Notes: a model not told the origin generated them from the letters alone. 64,000 nt of DNA from Chelydra serpentina (GCA_037349315.1 JBAIAC010000057.1:10261501-10325500), one strand, 5' to 3'; positions 10,916 through 41,779 are shown, counted from the first letter of the stretch. Translations and numbers: made by a program.

Positions 10916-12153
10916 CCTATGGGACCTTCTATTTTTACCAGCTATAAGAATTTTCATGTAGCTCAAGCAGTAGAGGCCTGTCATTTAGAGCTGACAACAC
11001 CAGGGTCCTCGTCCCAGCGCTGGAAAGCCGGAGAGTCATTCCTTAGCCCATCTTCCTCCTTTAAAGAACAGGCCTTCACCATGGCAGAGAGAGATCTTCT
11101 TCAGGGGTTAGGGTTCCACCCAGCAGAGGGCAGCGTAGCATTTCCGTGCCTTGTTTCACGCTCTGTTAGACGGCTTTCCGTTATTTTACAATTTACTGTG
11201 ATGGTTCTGAAAGGCGCTCTTGCTTCATTCACAGCGGGATGCTGGCTTGAATTCATGTTCTACAGAGAGCAATGATGGCTCTGCAGGAATAATGCAGAGT
11301 GCAGGCTGTATTCGCAAAGCATTTGGGGAACCCAGATTTCCAGGTCTTTTATTCCCTTGACGGCAGTCACTAAAAACCATTTTTGGCTTTTAGAGGATCA
11401 TGAATCTCGATCTTTCTTTGAGCGTATGAGTTTTGTATTTGTCACAGAGCACACGGGTGAGTTGACAAATTTTGTGGATTTTTTCCTTTTTCATAGCAAA
11501 CATTTTTCCCGGATCCAGTAATTTTGGCATATTATAGAAGACATTGAAGGGATCCAAAGGTAAGTAGTTAAGGAATTGTTTTGGAGGCCTGGACAGACTC
11601 AATCGGTTTATAAAAGATGTAGGCTGTTTAGATTACAGAGGAGACAAATAAGAGGGGATATATCTGAAAAGATATGTATCTCCAGAGTCAAGGGTAGCAG
11701 ATCACAATCTGTACCTAACTATTTTGACTTAACTGGAGTTACTCCAGATTTAACTGAGATCAGAATCTGCTCCTTACTCTGCTAGCTTCAAGGGAGTCAC
11801 TTCAGATTTACCCTAGCATAACTGAAACTAGAATCTCTCCCTAAAATTTGGAGATTTCTAGGTTATCCTTTGGAAAGGAGACATTTTCTATAGGTTCTAC
11901 ACTAAACACACAAACCAGTTCAAAAGTCCCTATACAACTGACAGACTGTGATGCCAAGGCTAGTATTTTGGAAGGAGTTTAAGGAAGTTAACTGCCCAAC
12001 TCCCAGTGAAGTTCAAAGGGATACGGCACCTAACTCTCTTAGGTTCCTTTAAACATCGCAGCCTAAATACATCTGTGGCATACACTCCATGGAGCATTCT
12101 ATTTGCCCAGTAATTAGTAAATGCACCTGTACAGACATGTCTGAGAGGCAGAA
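10916..12153. other. Intergenic, no gene recognised
   Basis: There is one 70-codon minus frame (11390-11602) with plausible amino-acid composition but no family I recognise and no splice context. Nothing else stands out. Confidence 0.35.
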
Positions 12154-12159
12154 TTTATT
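12154..12159 (-). terminator. Candidate polyadenylation signal of HSP70-like gene
   Basis: AATAAA on the minus strand (tttatt on +) lies about 120 bases beyond the stop codon at 12281. Confidence 0.45.
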
Positions 12160-12280
12160 GAGGCCGATGGTTGTTATTCATGGAAGGGTCCCATTTATGA
12201 ATTGGCTATATCAGATGGTAAATCCAGGTAAATCAACAGCAACCAGCAAGCCTAGCTTCCTTGGTCCCTGCTAGGACTTC

Positions 12281-14233
12281 CTATGGGTAGATCACAGTGG
12301 TAGTTTGGGTAAACTGGAAAGTCCAGCTGCAAGTGGTGACCACGAACTTGTTTGGTTTTGTTCTGTTGATGCCCGTGGTGCTGTTACTGAGGCGTTTAAG
12401 TCCTGGGAGGGAGTTCCCCGAGACCATTTTCATAGGGCCTGACCTCCTCCTCTTCAGCCATCCAGTTGGATTCAGCCAGGAGAAGGCCAGCTGACATTTC
12501 TCCATCACCTTCTTCTTGGCCTGCAAGGTGAAGTAGTTAAGGATATCTTCTGAGGTCCGCTTCACACTGAAAGCGCAGGACTGAAGGTAGTTCTTGGTGG
12601 CCAATTTCCATTTCTGCACCCTGTCCTCAGCTCGGTATTTCTCAGCCTCCACCGCTAACGCCTGTATCTCCTCTTTGCTCAGTCGCCCCTTGTTGGCATC
12701 TATAGCAATGGGGTTGGCACTGCCGGCAACTTTGTCCAGGGCAAACACAGTCAGGATGCCGTCTGCGTTAATATAGAAGGTCGCCTCCACCAAGACCATG
12801 CCACGGGGGGCGGAGGAAATGCCCTTCAAAAGGAAATGGCCAAGCAGGTGGTTCTCCTTGGCAGTAACCCTCTCCCCCTCATAGGCATGGATGAGCAGGT
12901 CAGGCTGATGGTCATCGAAGGTGGTGAAGGTCCGAGTTACCACCGCGGGGATGGCAGTGTTGCGTCTGATCAAGGTGTGCATCTTCCCTGCATCCGTCTC
13001 AATCCCCAGAGACATGGGCACCACATCCAGGGCAAGCAGGCCCCTCGTGACCTCTGACCTCTCTCCGATCAGGATGGCGGCTTGAACAGCTGCCCCATAC
13101 GCGACAGCTTCATCCGGGTTGAGGCTTTTGTTCAGCTGCCGGCCGCCAAAGAAATCCTGCAGCAGCTCCTGGATCTTGGGGATGCGGGTGGAGGCGCCTA
13201 CCAGGACTACATCATGGATCTGGGCCTGGCTCAGCTTTGCATCCTGCAGCGCCCTCTCCACGGGCTTCAGGGTCCCTCGGAAGAGGTCGGCACACAGCTC
13301 CTCAAACTGGGCCCGGGTGATGTCTGTGTGGAAATCGATCCCTTTGTACAGGCAGTACAAGTCGATACTGGCTTTGATGTTGGAGGACAGGGTGCGTTTG
13401 GCTGCCTCGCAGGCCCTCCTGAGCCTCCACACAGCCCTCCTGTCCTTGCTGATGTTTTCCTGATGTTTCTTTAGGAATTCGTCTATGAAGAAGCTCACCA
13501 GGCAGTTGTCAAAATCATCCCCTCCCAGATGGGTGTCCCCCGAGGTGGCCTTCACCTCAAGGATGCCCCCATCAATGGTGAGGACGGAGACATTGAAGGT
13601 TCCTCCACCCAGGTCAAAGATAAGCACGTTGCGCTCTCCATTGCTAGGGTTGTCTAGGCTGTAGGCCAGGGCGGCGGCTGTAGTCTCACTGAGGATCCTC
13701 AGCACATTGAGGCCAGCAATCGCCCCAGCGTCTTTGGTGGCCTGGCGCTGGGAGTCATTGAAGTGGGCTGGCACAGTAACAATGGCATGGGTGATGGGAT
13801 GGCCCAGGTAGTCCTCAGCCATCTCCTTCAAGTTACCCAGCACCATGGCAGAAATCTCCTCTGGGTAGAAAACCTTCTCCTTTCCCTTGTAGGATACCTG
13901 CACCTGGGGCTTCCCTTCAGCTTTCACTATCTGGAAGGGCCAGAACTCCGCATCTGCCTGCACAACAGGGTCCTCAGATGTTCGGCCAATCAAGCGCTTG
14001 GCACTGAATATGATGTTAGGAGCGTTGAGGGCTGCCTGGTTCTTTGCCTCATCCCCTATCAACCTCCCCGTCTCAGTGAAGGCCACACAGCTGGGCATGG
14101 TGCGGATGCCCTGGTTGTTGCCAATTATTTCCACCTTGCCATCTCGGAAGAGGCCCACGCAGGATTTCGTGGTGCCCAAGTCAATACCAATTGCTGGGTG
14201 TTTCAGTGCAGGCTTGGGTGAATTCTTCTCCAT
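12281..14233 (-). CDS. Divergent intronless HSP70-family protein, possible retrocopy
   Basis: The single ORF is 650 aa from ATG 14233 (Kozak-like atcATGG). An in-frame ATG at 14290 would add 19 residues, but HSP70s begin close to the GIDLGTT motif, so 14233 is preferred. The ATPase domain aligns to HSC70 without gaps at offset +8 up to about residue 350: GIDLGTT (16-22), AKRLIGR (78-84), [16 protein letters not shown] (154-169), [10 protein letters not shown] (206-215), VGASTRIPK. The substrate domain follows ([28 protein letters not shown]). HSP70s are ATP-driven cytosolic chaperones. Changes at normally invariant sites (HSC70 numbering) are Y15K, Y149H, P176T, D206N and G339A; D10, K71, E175 and D199 remain. 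The last 60 residues leave the family frame and there is no EEVD end. It is either a decaying retrocopy or a lineage-specific chaperone with altered ATPase. Confidence 0.85.
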   Translation of the reverse strand: MEKNSPKPALKHPAIGIDLGTTKSCVGLFRDGKVEIIGNNQGIRTMPSCVAFTETGRLIGDEAKNQAALNAPNIIFSAKRLIGRTSEDPVVQADAEFWPFQIVKAEGKPQVQVSYKGKEKVFYPEEISAMVLGNLKEMAEDYLGHPITHAIVTVPAHFNDSQRQATKDAGAIAGLNVLRILSETTAAALAYSLDNPSNGERNVLIFDLGGGTFNVSVLTIDGGILEVKATSGDTHLGGDDFDNCLVSFFIDEFLKKHQENISKDRRAVWRLRRACEAAKRTLSSNIKASIDLYCLYKGIDFHTDITRAQFEELCADLFRGTLKPVERALQDAKLSQAQIHDVVLVGASTRIPKIQELLQDFFGGRQLNKSLNPDEAVAYGAAVQAAILIGERSEVTRGLLALDVVPMSLGIETDAGKMHTLIRRNTAIPAVVTRTFTTFDDHQPDLLIHAYEGERVTAKENHLLGHFLLKGISSAPRGMVLVEATFYINADGILTVFALDKVAGSANPIAIDANKGRLSKEEIQALAVEAEKYRAEDRVQKWKLATKNYLQSCAFSVKRTSEDILNYFTLQAKKKVMEKCQLAFSWLNPTGWLKRRRSGPMKMVSGNSLPGLKRLSNSTTGINRTKPNKFVVTTCSWTFQFTQTTTVIYP

Positions 14234-14290
14234 GATGTTCCACTCCGCCCAAGAGGGATTCTCTTCATAGGCTGGTAACCTCTCATACAA

Positions 14291-16420
14291 TTCCCCTCAG
14301 CAGAGCCGATGGTAAGCCCTTCTTTGATTCAGGTTTCCCTCAACAGGGCAAGTAACCTCACCAGTGCATGAGGTTCTCCTCAGCAGGGCTGGTGGTACCC
14401 CATTCCCTGGGTCCCCTCCCACTCAGCTGTGCTGGGAGTGGCAGCTGTTCCTCCTGCTGCCTCTCTTGATCAGTGCAGTCTGCAGCCCCTGCATACACCT
14501 TGATGACCTCACAACAGACATGTCACAATACAGTTGAAGGCCTTCAGCCAATAACAGCAGAAACTATGGGTGCGTCCCTCAGCTCTGTCCACTTTACTCA
14601 CCGTGGAGTGTTCTCTTGATTATCTTAACAACCATCCCATCATGGGGGTTGGCATATGATCATGATGAGGTGGGAAAGTGGGTTGCTCAAGTCCCTAAAT
14701 CCTAACTCAATGCCTCAACAGCAAGACCAGCCGTCCAGAAAACATCCAGAAATAAATCCAGACTAGCCCCCGGATTGGAATGTGTAGATCAAAGAATCAC
14801 ATCATAAGCAGGTGGCTCAGCACTTTCTGAAAACCAGGCCCCTTTAAGGTTCCTCAAGTTGGGCACCTCACTGGTCTATTTTGTAAGTCTTGATCTAGGG
14901 TTTTAATGCTCATACTCTTGGGGGAAATGCCATGGGATCTTTTGAACCAGACACATTCCAGTCTGGAGGTCGGAGTATTAGGATGATGGACTTTGCTAAC
15001 GTGTCTAGCCCAGCTAACTCCATTCTGTCTCCCTAGATTTCAACTGGATTGGGTTTTCTCCTTGCACATCATGCCATGCCCCACCCCAGAGGCAGCTGCA
15101 CTTTCGCTGGGTGAGTGATCTTTGTGCAGCTTTGCTGTGTAGTTGTTAACAGCTACCATGCTTCAGCCCAGAGATGGCTGCATTTCAGCACTGGATGATA
15201 ATCTCTGGGAAACATTTTTTATGACTTGCAAAAAACAAGTCAATTATTCACAAATCACTGGACACAAGGAGAGTCAGAAACTGGAAATATCTGTTCATAA
15301 AACTTACAGAAGCAACTGACGGGCTATTGAAAAACCCTACAAAGTAAAAGGGAACATAAGCGGACTCAAGTTTTCTTTGGCAACTTCTTGTACTCTCTGA
15401 ACCTCCAAACAATTCACTCTCCAAGCTGTTGGTCATAAACTTCTAAAACCAGACTCTATGGAATGGGATACAGGGTTATTACAGCACCAGTTCCAATCTG
15501 ACCCTAGTTTAGGAAGGCTAGCTGACTTGTGGGTGGTTGAGGGAACTACAGAGCCTTTCACTTTTAGGCTATTAGTTCCAATCCAGTTCCAAGTGAGCTG
15601 GAGGGATCTCTACCATAACAACATTTTTCATATGTCATTTGAGCCATCCACTCAGCAATTTTGGCTCCGATAAGGACCAAATAGTTCTTTCATCCAACGT
15701 CCAAGCCATCCACTGCTGCAAGGTGGCTGCCCTGGGGGGATCTGAAACAAGCCTACCAGGTTTTGCAAGATAAACGAACCTGAATATTCTACTTGTGGAG
15801 TTGGACAGGGAGACCCGTGAAGCACAGGCACTTTTGAATGCTTCTTATTGAATTTCCTGCAGCAGCATGGCACCTTTGTGGACACTGCTATTCAGCTGAT
15901 CAAACATTTTTCCTCAGTCATTATAGCAGCTGTGACACAGGCTGATGCTCAAAGAGCTTGGCAAAGAATAGGACACCCCTTTCCTTGGCTAAGTCATGAG
16001 GTTTGGCAGACGTCATTCTGTACTGCGGTGTGGCTTTTCTAGTCAAGTCTTTTATTCCTTGCATCAAGCCAGTTTTAGTCTTTACATTTTTGCAGGTAGT
16101 GCCTTGTTCCAGCAAGCTGGACAGTCGTGTTCCCCTACATCTACATGAACCCCTGCTCCCTACACGGAGTCACTGTGTTTATCAGTGAGGAGTTGGAAAA
16201 ATATCATTGTCTTCAGCTTCCTCTGCCAGTCTTTTAAGAGATCTCTGCTCTGCCTCTTGTTTTAGCCATGATAGTAACTTTTCCCAGTCAAGAGTGTCCA
16301 GTCAAGCTCTATCATTCTCTGTAGTGACAAGTTTCACATCCTTCATTATTACTCCTCCACACTGCGTACTTACCTGGTAGTTAAACTAGCCACTGAGATA
16401 GTTAAATACAGCAGGATCCC
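14291..16420. other. Upstream of HSP70-like ORF; no gene seen
   Basis: I looked for the heat shock element pattern nGAAnnTTCnnGAAn and for a TATA box within about 600 bases of the HSP70 start and saw no convincing match. Short frames at 15248-16188 have no recognisable homology. Confidence 0.35.
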
Positions 16421-16482
16421 CCTAATATGCACACCCATTTCCCACAGAGGGTACACCCTAATATGCACACCCATTTCCCACG
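16421..16482 (+). repeat. Direct repeat of about 25 bp
   Basis: The sequence cctaatatgcacacccattt plus cccac occurs at 16421-16445 and again at 16457-16481. The second copy abuts the fold-back element at 16484. Confidence 0.7.
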
Positions 16483-16483
16483 A

Positions 16484-16582
16484 GGAGTACTTGTGGCACC
16501 TTAGAGACTAACAACTGGGTTTCAGCCCACAAAAGCTTATGCCCAAAAAAACTTGTTAGTCTCTAAGGTGCCACAAGTACCC
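16484..16582. repeat. Fold-back of the 'gtgccacaagtact' repeat
   Basis: The left arm 16484-16514 (ggagtacttgtggcacctta then gagactaacaa) is the reverse complement of 16553-16582, with a 38-base spacer containing 'cccacaaaagcttatgccc'. It is two opposed ends of the repeat described at 10368-10518. Confidence 0.75.
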
Positions 16583-16592
16583 CTCATTCTTT

Positions 16593-17183
16593 TTTCTTTA
16601 CAGACGTTACTCATAATACTTTAGATCCTCAGAAAGATTTTTTAAAACCCAACCTACATGGCACTTTAATATTTACATTTGTGTCAGGGAGAGCAATGAT
16701 AATCAATTACATCAGTTTCACTTTCAGGTTATTAAGTGGTGCAAAATTTTAGGTTTCAAACACTACAGGGGAATGTTTATTAATTTAAAAACTGCTTTTT
16801 CGGAAGTCTTACAACTAGAAAAATTTCTTCTGGTCTTTCCGTTTTAAAAAAGCTTTCTTTTGAAAAAACTGTATTTAGGGCCAAATTTAAATTCACAACA
16901 CCTGATCTACATCAATCAAGATGGCAGCTTCTTGCTGGTTAATTTTTATTATTAAATTTAAAGCATTAATGCATTGTAATGATTTGTCCTTGTATTGCTC
17001 CAGTAATTAGAATTTCTAAGGCCTTACTATATTAGAAATATGTCCTGATTCCCCAGCAATTGATGAAGCTACACCCTGTGCAAACTTTTAGTGCAGACAA
17101 AGAAAGCTGCAATTTGCAATGCTGGGCCTTCTTTGCCACTGCTGTAAAGTCTGGGTAACTGCAGCTTGCTTTGTCTATGGGCA
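16593..17183. other. AT-rich intergenic sequence
   Basis: Local composition is AT-rich compared with the flanks. I see no gene, repeat end or inverted repeat. Confidence 0.35.
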
Positions 17184-17899
17184 TGGCTACACTTGCAGTT
17201 GTAGAGCACCGGGACCTTCGGAGGACGCAGCAGGGAAAACGCTGCCGTATGTTTACACTCTCAGCTGGAAGCGCACTGGCGTGGCCACATTAGCAGCTCT
17301 AGCAACGCCACAAAGAGCAGTGCATTGTGGTAGCTATCCCAGCATGCAAGTGGCTGCAACGTGCTTTTCAAATGCGGGGGGTAGGTGGGGGTGGAGTATG
17401 ACAAGGGAGTGTGTTGTATTTGGGGGGACTGGGGGAGAGTGGGTTTTTGCAGTGCTGAGAGGGTGTCAGCATGCTGTCTTGTAAGTTCAGAGAGCAGCAG
17501 GTCCCCCTCCCACCCTGCCAATCTCTCACTCACATAAAGCAAGCAGCTTTGTCCCTGAGCAGATAAGCATGCCGGCTGTCAGAAACAGAGCTTTGAAAGG
17601 GCATATCCACATTCCTACAGCCTAGTTCAAAACAATGACAAGGCCACTTGCCTTATGGGGATTATGGGACGTTTCCAGAGGTCAATCACAGCGCAGTAAT
17701 GCAACACCTTATTCACACTGACACCTGGGCATTTCAGCCAAAGCGCAGCAAGCATTATGCTTCTCGTGGAGGTGGATTACCAGGAGTGCTCCAGCTGCCA
17801 GAGTCCAGGCGCTTTAAGTGCCTTGTCAGTGTGGATGGGTCGGGAGTTAGGGCACCCGGGGCTGCGGCTTTAATGCGCTCTAACTTGCAAGTGTAGTCA
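17184..17899. mobile_element. Non-autonomous DNA transposon of about 0.7 kb
   Basis: The left end tggctacacttgcagttgta and the right end, inverted (tgactacacttgcaagttag), form terminal repeats of about 25 bp. The interior has no transposase frame. Superfamily not established, as no clean target duplication is visible. Confidence 0.6.
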
Positions 17900-18325
17900 A
17901 GTGTATGTTTCCGGCTGGCAGATGTGCAGCTTCTTTGGCAACTGGCCATCAATTGCTGAAATTCCCATCATAAAGAAAGCCAAACTCTCAAGGGTTTTCA
18001 CATGCAGAATCCTGCCTCCCTTCTCTTTTTCTCAGACCCACTTTCCTTCCGCCTTTGATGTATCTACACCCATCAACTTCCTCTCCTCTGCCCCCAGGTC
18101 TCCGTCCACACTGCCTCTCACACAGCTCTGCCTAGCACGTCTGCTCCCCAACTCCAGTGGTACTGCCTGCATTATGGTAGCACTTCAAAACCCACCTTGT
18201 GTGTCTCCTCTTCCCCATTTACCCCCAACTCCACCTCCCGCTTCCCGGTCTGCTCCCTTCTTCCTCACCCATCTACCCTCCCCTTCTCCCCCTCCATCTC
18301 TTCCCTCACCTGCTCTCCCCTCCCC

Positions 18326-18690
18326 CACATCTACCCCCTCCACCTCTTCCCCCCTCTGCCCTCCCCCTCTCCTCCTTTCCCTCCACATCTACCCCCTCCA
18401 CCTCTTCCCCCATCTGCCCTCCCCCTCTCCTCCTCCCCCCCCACATCTACGCCCTCCACCTCTTCCCCCATCTGCCCTCCCCCTCTCCTCCTTCCCCCCC
18501 ACATCTACGCCCTCCACCTCTTCCCCCATCTGCCCTCCCCCTCTCCTCCTTTCCCCCCACATCTATCCCCTCCACCTCTTCCCCCATCTGCCCTCCCCCT
18601 CTCCTCCTTCCCCCCCATATCTACGCCCTCCACCTCTTCCCCCCTCTGCCCTCCCCCTCTCCTCCTTCCCCCCCATCTGGCCCCTCCCCC
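18326..18690 (+). repeat. 58-bp pyrimidine minisatellite
   Basis: The phrase 'cacatctac' or a one-base variant recurs with the anchoring base at 18327, 18385, 18443, 18501, 18559, 18617 and 18675, exactly 58 bases apart, giving about 6.3 units. Each unit is almost pure C/T on the plus strand ('ccctccacctcttcccc'). The tract ends about 70 bases before the FAM76A CpG island. Confidence 0.92.
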
Positions 18691-18759
18691 TCCGGAAGCC
18701 TGCAGACCCAGCTAAGCAGCCTTCATTCATTCTAACTGATCGTCCCCACTTCCGCTCCT

Positions 18760-37349
<18,590 letters not shown>

Positions 37350-40300
37350 AACAAAAACAAACTGGGAGCTTCCCCAGCATTAACCCAGGAGGCCTGTCTG
37401 TTCGGCTGGAATCCAAACCTCAGTCTTGTTACTATCCTATCGCTATGGACTCGATGGAACGCCTGGTGTGTGTTGCCTTTCGACAGCATGTTTGAGTGTG
37501 TCTGGTTTCAATATCTGTTGAATACTGTTATATAGTATAGTGATCCACGGGGAGCGGTGCCCCCACATCTTGCTGCCCCCCATGCCCTGGAACTAATGGT
37601 CTCCAGAAGAGACCTTTTTGGAAAACAGGTATCACCACTGCCACTTCATACATTAGAAAACAGGGATCCTGTTATATCGGAGACCCCTTTCTGCAGTTTA
37701 AAATCTGCTGGGCTGAGGCACAATCCGTTGTTGGCTGTTTTCCAGGCTTGCCAAGAGCTTTGGGGGCACGGTGAGAGCTTTATTTTCAAGTGTTTTATTC
37801 CTCCTTTCAAGGGAAGCTCTTAAATCACCTTCCCCAGAGAGAGAGCAGGGGGCGGGCAGCACACTGATCTGCCTGGAGCGGTTAAGCGATCTTTCAAAAA
37901 CTGTTCCAAAATGCGAGCTCTAGGTTTATCTTGGGTTTTTAAAATATTGGCTTGGCAAACCTAACTGCCTGTTTTGCTAACTTTTGGTTTGAGAGTCTTA
38001 CAGAATAATTGCACATAACCATATGGTGGCCCTGTGGGGCTCTGGTTAGTGGCTTGGGCTAATCTAACTTCTCTGGCACTGCTTTCTGAAGTAAAGGCAG
38101 AAGGAGAGCTTGAGGCTGTATTAGACACCCTCTCCCCTCCCCAGTCCCAGATCAAGTTGATCCTTTTACACCTTCTCCTCTCCACCTCACTTCACTGACC
38201 TCAGATGTAGGATGAGGCTGGTTACAAGAAGTGCGTTCAGTCAGGTCAGTAGTGACACAAAGTAGGAAGTGCTTCTTGGGTGCTGGTCAAAGAAGCCCCC
38301 AGCCTCCATTCCCAACAAAAGCCAGCAGGATAAAAGAGCTGAGAAGGTTCTCTGCTTTTCTGAAGCAGTCTGACTTGAGGCAAAGAGGCCATAAACTGCT
38401 CCAGTAAGGTCAGCTGGAATGTGTACTCCAACCCACCCTCATTAGGGGAGAGCTGAGCTCTGCAGCTGTCTGAGCCCTGCCCTCAGGGCAGCTCTTAGAG
38501 GGGGATAAAAAGCACTCTGCCATTAGGGAGAAATGTGCAGATGGGCTCTCAAGTCAGCAGGTTCCAGGCCAGGTTACTCCATGGAATCCCGGTGGCCAGC
38601 CCTGTTCACACAAGGTGGAGAGAGCGCTCAGGGGTTGGAGACCCTACCTCGGGGAAGTAGGGGAAGGAAACAACCTTAATGTAGACAGGCACCAAATGGA
38701 AAAAGATGAGACACCGACCCTTTGAGACAGCGCTAGCTTCTCTAGCTGGGTTTTTATTAATCTTTTTAAGTAGAGTTGCAATTTTTTTTTATTAAGATGA
38801 ATTTACTCAATGGCACTTTTCAGATGTAAGCTTTGAGCATGGAAGAGCACACTGAAGCATCAGATACTGTCGTGTGGTTTTTATTTTGTTTTTTAAAAAG
38901 ACCAGGATGCTAAGAAATCATTGCACTCTGCCAGAGTGTGACAGCCGGGAAAAAAACCCCACCTAATTTTATACTTCACATATTTTTAGAAAAAGTCTGA
39001 AATGTATCAATGGGATTTTTTTTTATTTTTTTTTAAATGGGGGCTTTCCTTCTTAGCTTCCCTCAGGACACAGAAATAATAATAGAGGGAGAAGGGCCTT
39101 GTATATACAATGTTGGTGTTTTTTTTAATTGTGACACATTGATCATGCAACTGAGTAGCTGATGGTTTGTAGTAATAACGTTGTTTCTTTGTATGTTTGT
39201 AATAATGGAGATTTTAAAGGGATGCTTTGATTTGTACAAAACTCCGACAAACGTTAAAAGTGTTTTAAACAAAATCCTCTTGATCTGTGTAATATTTTCT
39301 GTTTGCCATTTTGGGGCTGAATCCCTAAAAGGCATCCTTAGCTCTCACCTGGGACTGATTTGTCTTCTGAATCCTGGCTGTGCACTTGAAGCACAGTGGT
39401 CTAGTGGTGCTACTCGTGTGTGTGTGTAGAACTGAACAGCATTTTATTTAATTTGGCTTTCTTGCATTTTTGCTTCTATCTTTTAAATTCTCATAGTCAA
39501 GACTGTTGCAAGAATCATTGTCACTTGACCAGTTACATCCACACGCTTCAGATTTATCCTGGATGTGCCCAGACAAGAAGATCCTCGTTCAGTTTGCTTC
39601 TCCAGCCAGAATTGCTTCATCAACCACAACTAAACAGGGAACAGCACTTGATAGGAAAAAAGACTAAAGGGTAGATTTTTCAAGGTACAATGGCAGATGC
39701 TTAACGGCCATTTGTGCCTCTTCTCTTAGATCATCTGTTGGTAGGGTTGGTCGAAAAAATAGGTTTTTGGTCAGGGGAAATTCCAATTCCACAAAATTTA
39801 ATCTGACAACTGAACATTTTCAATTTGGAAATGCTGTCATAGTGCATCATGGGAGTTGTTGTGTGGGCGTCCCATGAGTGTATTCTCTATAGACTGGACA
39901 TCCATGATGGGCTCTTAGAGAGGGAAGGCGGTGCACATGGGAGATGTAGTCTAGCCACAGAGAATGGGGACATGAAGCAATCTAACTACCGCTCGCCTTG
40001 AGCCACCCCCACAACATTTCCAAATCAAATATTTTAGGGTTTGGATTTTGTTTTTCAAAGAAAAATGCTTTTCTCTCTCTCTCTCTCTCTCTCTTTCTTT
40101 CTCTCTCTGCAGAAAGCAGGAATGTTAAGTGCAATGTTTTTTTAAAGCTAAAATCCAATTTTCTGTCAAAACAGTTTTAATGAAAACTTTTGACCAGCCC
40201 TGGCTTTTAGGGGGTAAGTGCAAAAGAGTCTGATGGAAAAAGAAATATTGACCATACGAATTGAAATATATTTAAAAATAAATTGGAGGTGGCTTGGTCC

Positions 40301-41020
40301 AAAGCACCACAGCCTGGTCTAATGTGATTGTTCAGAGGCAGTTGCCATCACAGCTTTTGAACCCCAGACTGGGCAACACTGATTACATCCTATAGCACTT
40401 GGCCGTGGTCCACCAACCTTAGTGAAAGGAAAACGTGTGTTTTCTTTACGGCAGCTGGCAGGTCTCAAAGCCCTTTTCAGACATTTAGTGTGACTTGCTG
40501 GTGGGGGAGGGGGAGAAACTGGACACATGCTCAGTTTTCCCCTCTTATATGTTTATAGAAGTCCTGAAGGGGTTGGGTTTCTTTTTTAAACTTACATGTT
40601 TTTCAACTAAAAAATATCAAGATTGTTGTATCTTGTTTTGCTGGAGCTCCAGTTCTCTAAACTGGCTGATGGTCCCTTTAAATCTGGAGAGAGAAGGTAG
40701 TTTATGCCCAGGGACTAATTGCTGGGTGGTTCCCCATTAAGGATGACACAAGCAAAAGAAAACCACAATACAGCAATAACACTTACCATTTATATGGTGC
40801 TTTCTGTCTTCTGAGTTCTGTGTAAACATTATTTTATCCCTGTCTGCACCCAACTTATCCCCACTTTACAGCAGCTAGGAAAATTGGAAGGTGAATTCAT
40901 TTGCTCAAAGCAACATGGAAAGTCAGTGGCGTAGTTGGAAATAGAACTGCAGGACTCCTGAGTGCCGATCCGTTGCTCTGATCCCTAGACAAGCACTCCC
41001 TTTCAAAATGGCCATCCTGC
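37350..41020 (+). other. FAM76A: FAM76A 3' UTR and downstream region
   Basis: No ORF of note follows the stop. The first canonical AATAAA on + is at 40277-40282, so the 3' UTR could be up to about 2.9 kb, or a variant signal is used earlier, for example in the AT-rich stretch 38740-39300. A (CT)n microsatellite lies at 40071-40109. An antisense MIR-like core is at 40850-40990. Confidence 0.4.
40277..40282 (+). terminator. FAM76A: Candidate distal FAM76A polyadenylation signal
   Basis: It is the first AATAAA downstream of the FAM76A stop codon on the coding strand. The distance (2.9 kb) is long but not unusual for a vertebrate 3' UTR. Confidence 0.3.
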
Positions 41021-41034
41021 CTTTCAGTCTATAG

Positions 41035-41265
41035 GGCTTGTACACACTAGCACTTACGTTGGTATAATTTATGTTGCTCAGGGGTGTGAAAAAGCCACCC
41101 CACTGAGCGACGTAAGTCACACCGACCTAAGCGCCGGTGTGTACAGCACTATGTTGGTGGGAGAGCTTCTGCCACCAACCTAGCTCCTGCCACTCGCAGA
41201 CATGGATTTAGTATACTGACAGGAGAGCTCTCTCCCGTTGGCATAGAGCATCCACACTATCAGCA
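41035..41265 (+). repeat. Dispersed repeat with internal palindrome, copy 1
   Basis: The core 'gctcaggggtgtgaaaaagc' and 'caccccactgagcgacgtaa' is an internal inverted repeat; 'ggtgggagagcttctgccac' and 'gacaggagagctctctcccg' follow. The same order of blocks occurs at 61515-61745. Confidence 0.65.
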
Positions 41266-41779
41266 TGTGGGCCACTGCTCCCCTGTAGTGATTTGGTGTC
41301 GACTATCCCACAGAGTGAGAATTTCGTGGGACTTATCCTCCCAAGTCTTTGGTGCTTCTGAAATTTCCACCCACAGCTTGAATAAGAATGTAATAGCTCC
41401 TGGCTACTAGCCCATACTTCCTTCTCCAAAACTATGTAATCACTAGTCAAACAGATTTAGGATTCATAATTACACCTTAGCACGAGTTGGTTTTATTTCA
41501 AAGCTTCTCTACTTTTTTTTGGTAGAAAATTACAAGAATTTGCAAACAATTGTCCCCTCCTCCCCTAAAAACAAAATTTAAAAACCCACCAGAGTTACCC
41601 TCTCCAGAAACAAATAAGGAAAGGAAGAGTGGAATCCGGCTGTAATAACCATGCAAGAGAGAGGGCACTGCTATCACCATTAACGGGTGCATTGCATTGC
41701 TTTGTATACGACTCCTGAATGAACTCCAGCTTCAATCAAAAGTCCCACTGCAATTGCATATAGCTGTATAACAGAGGCT

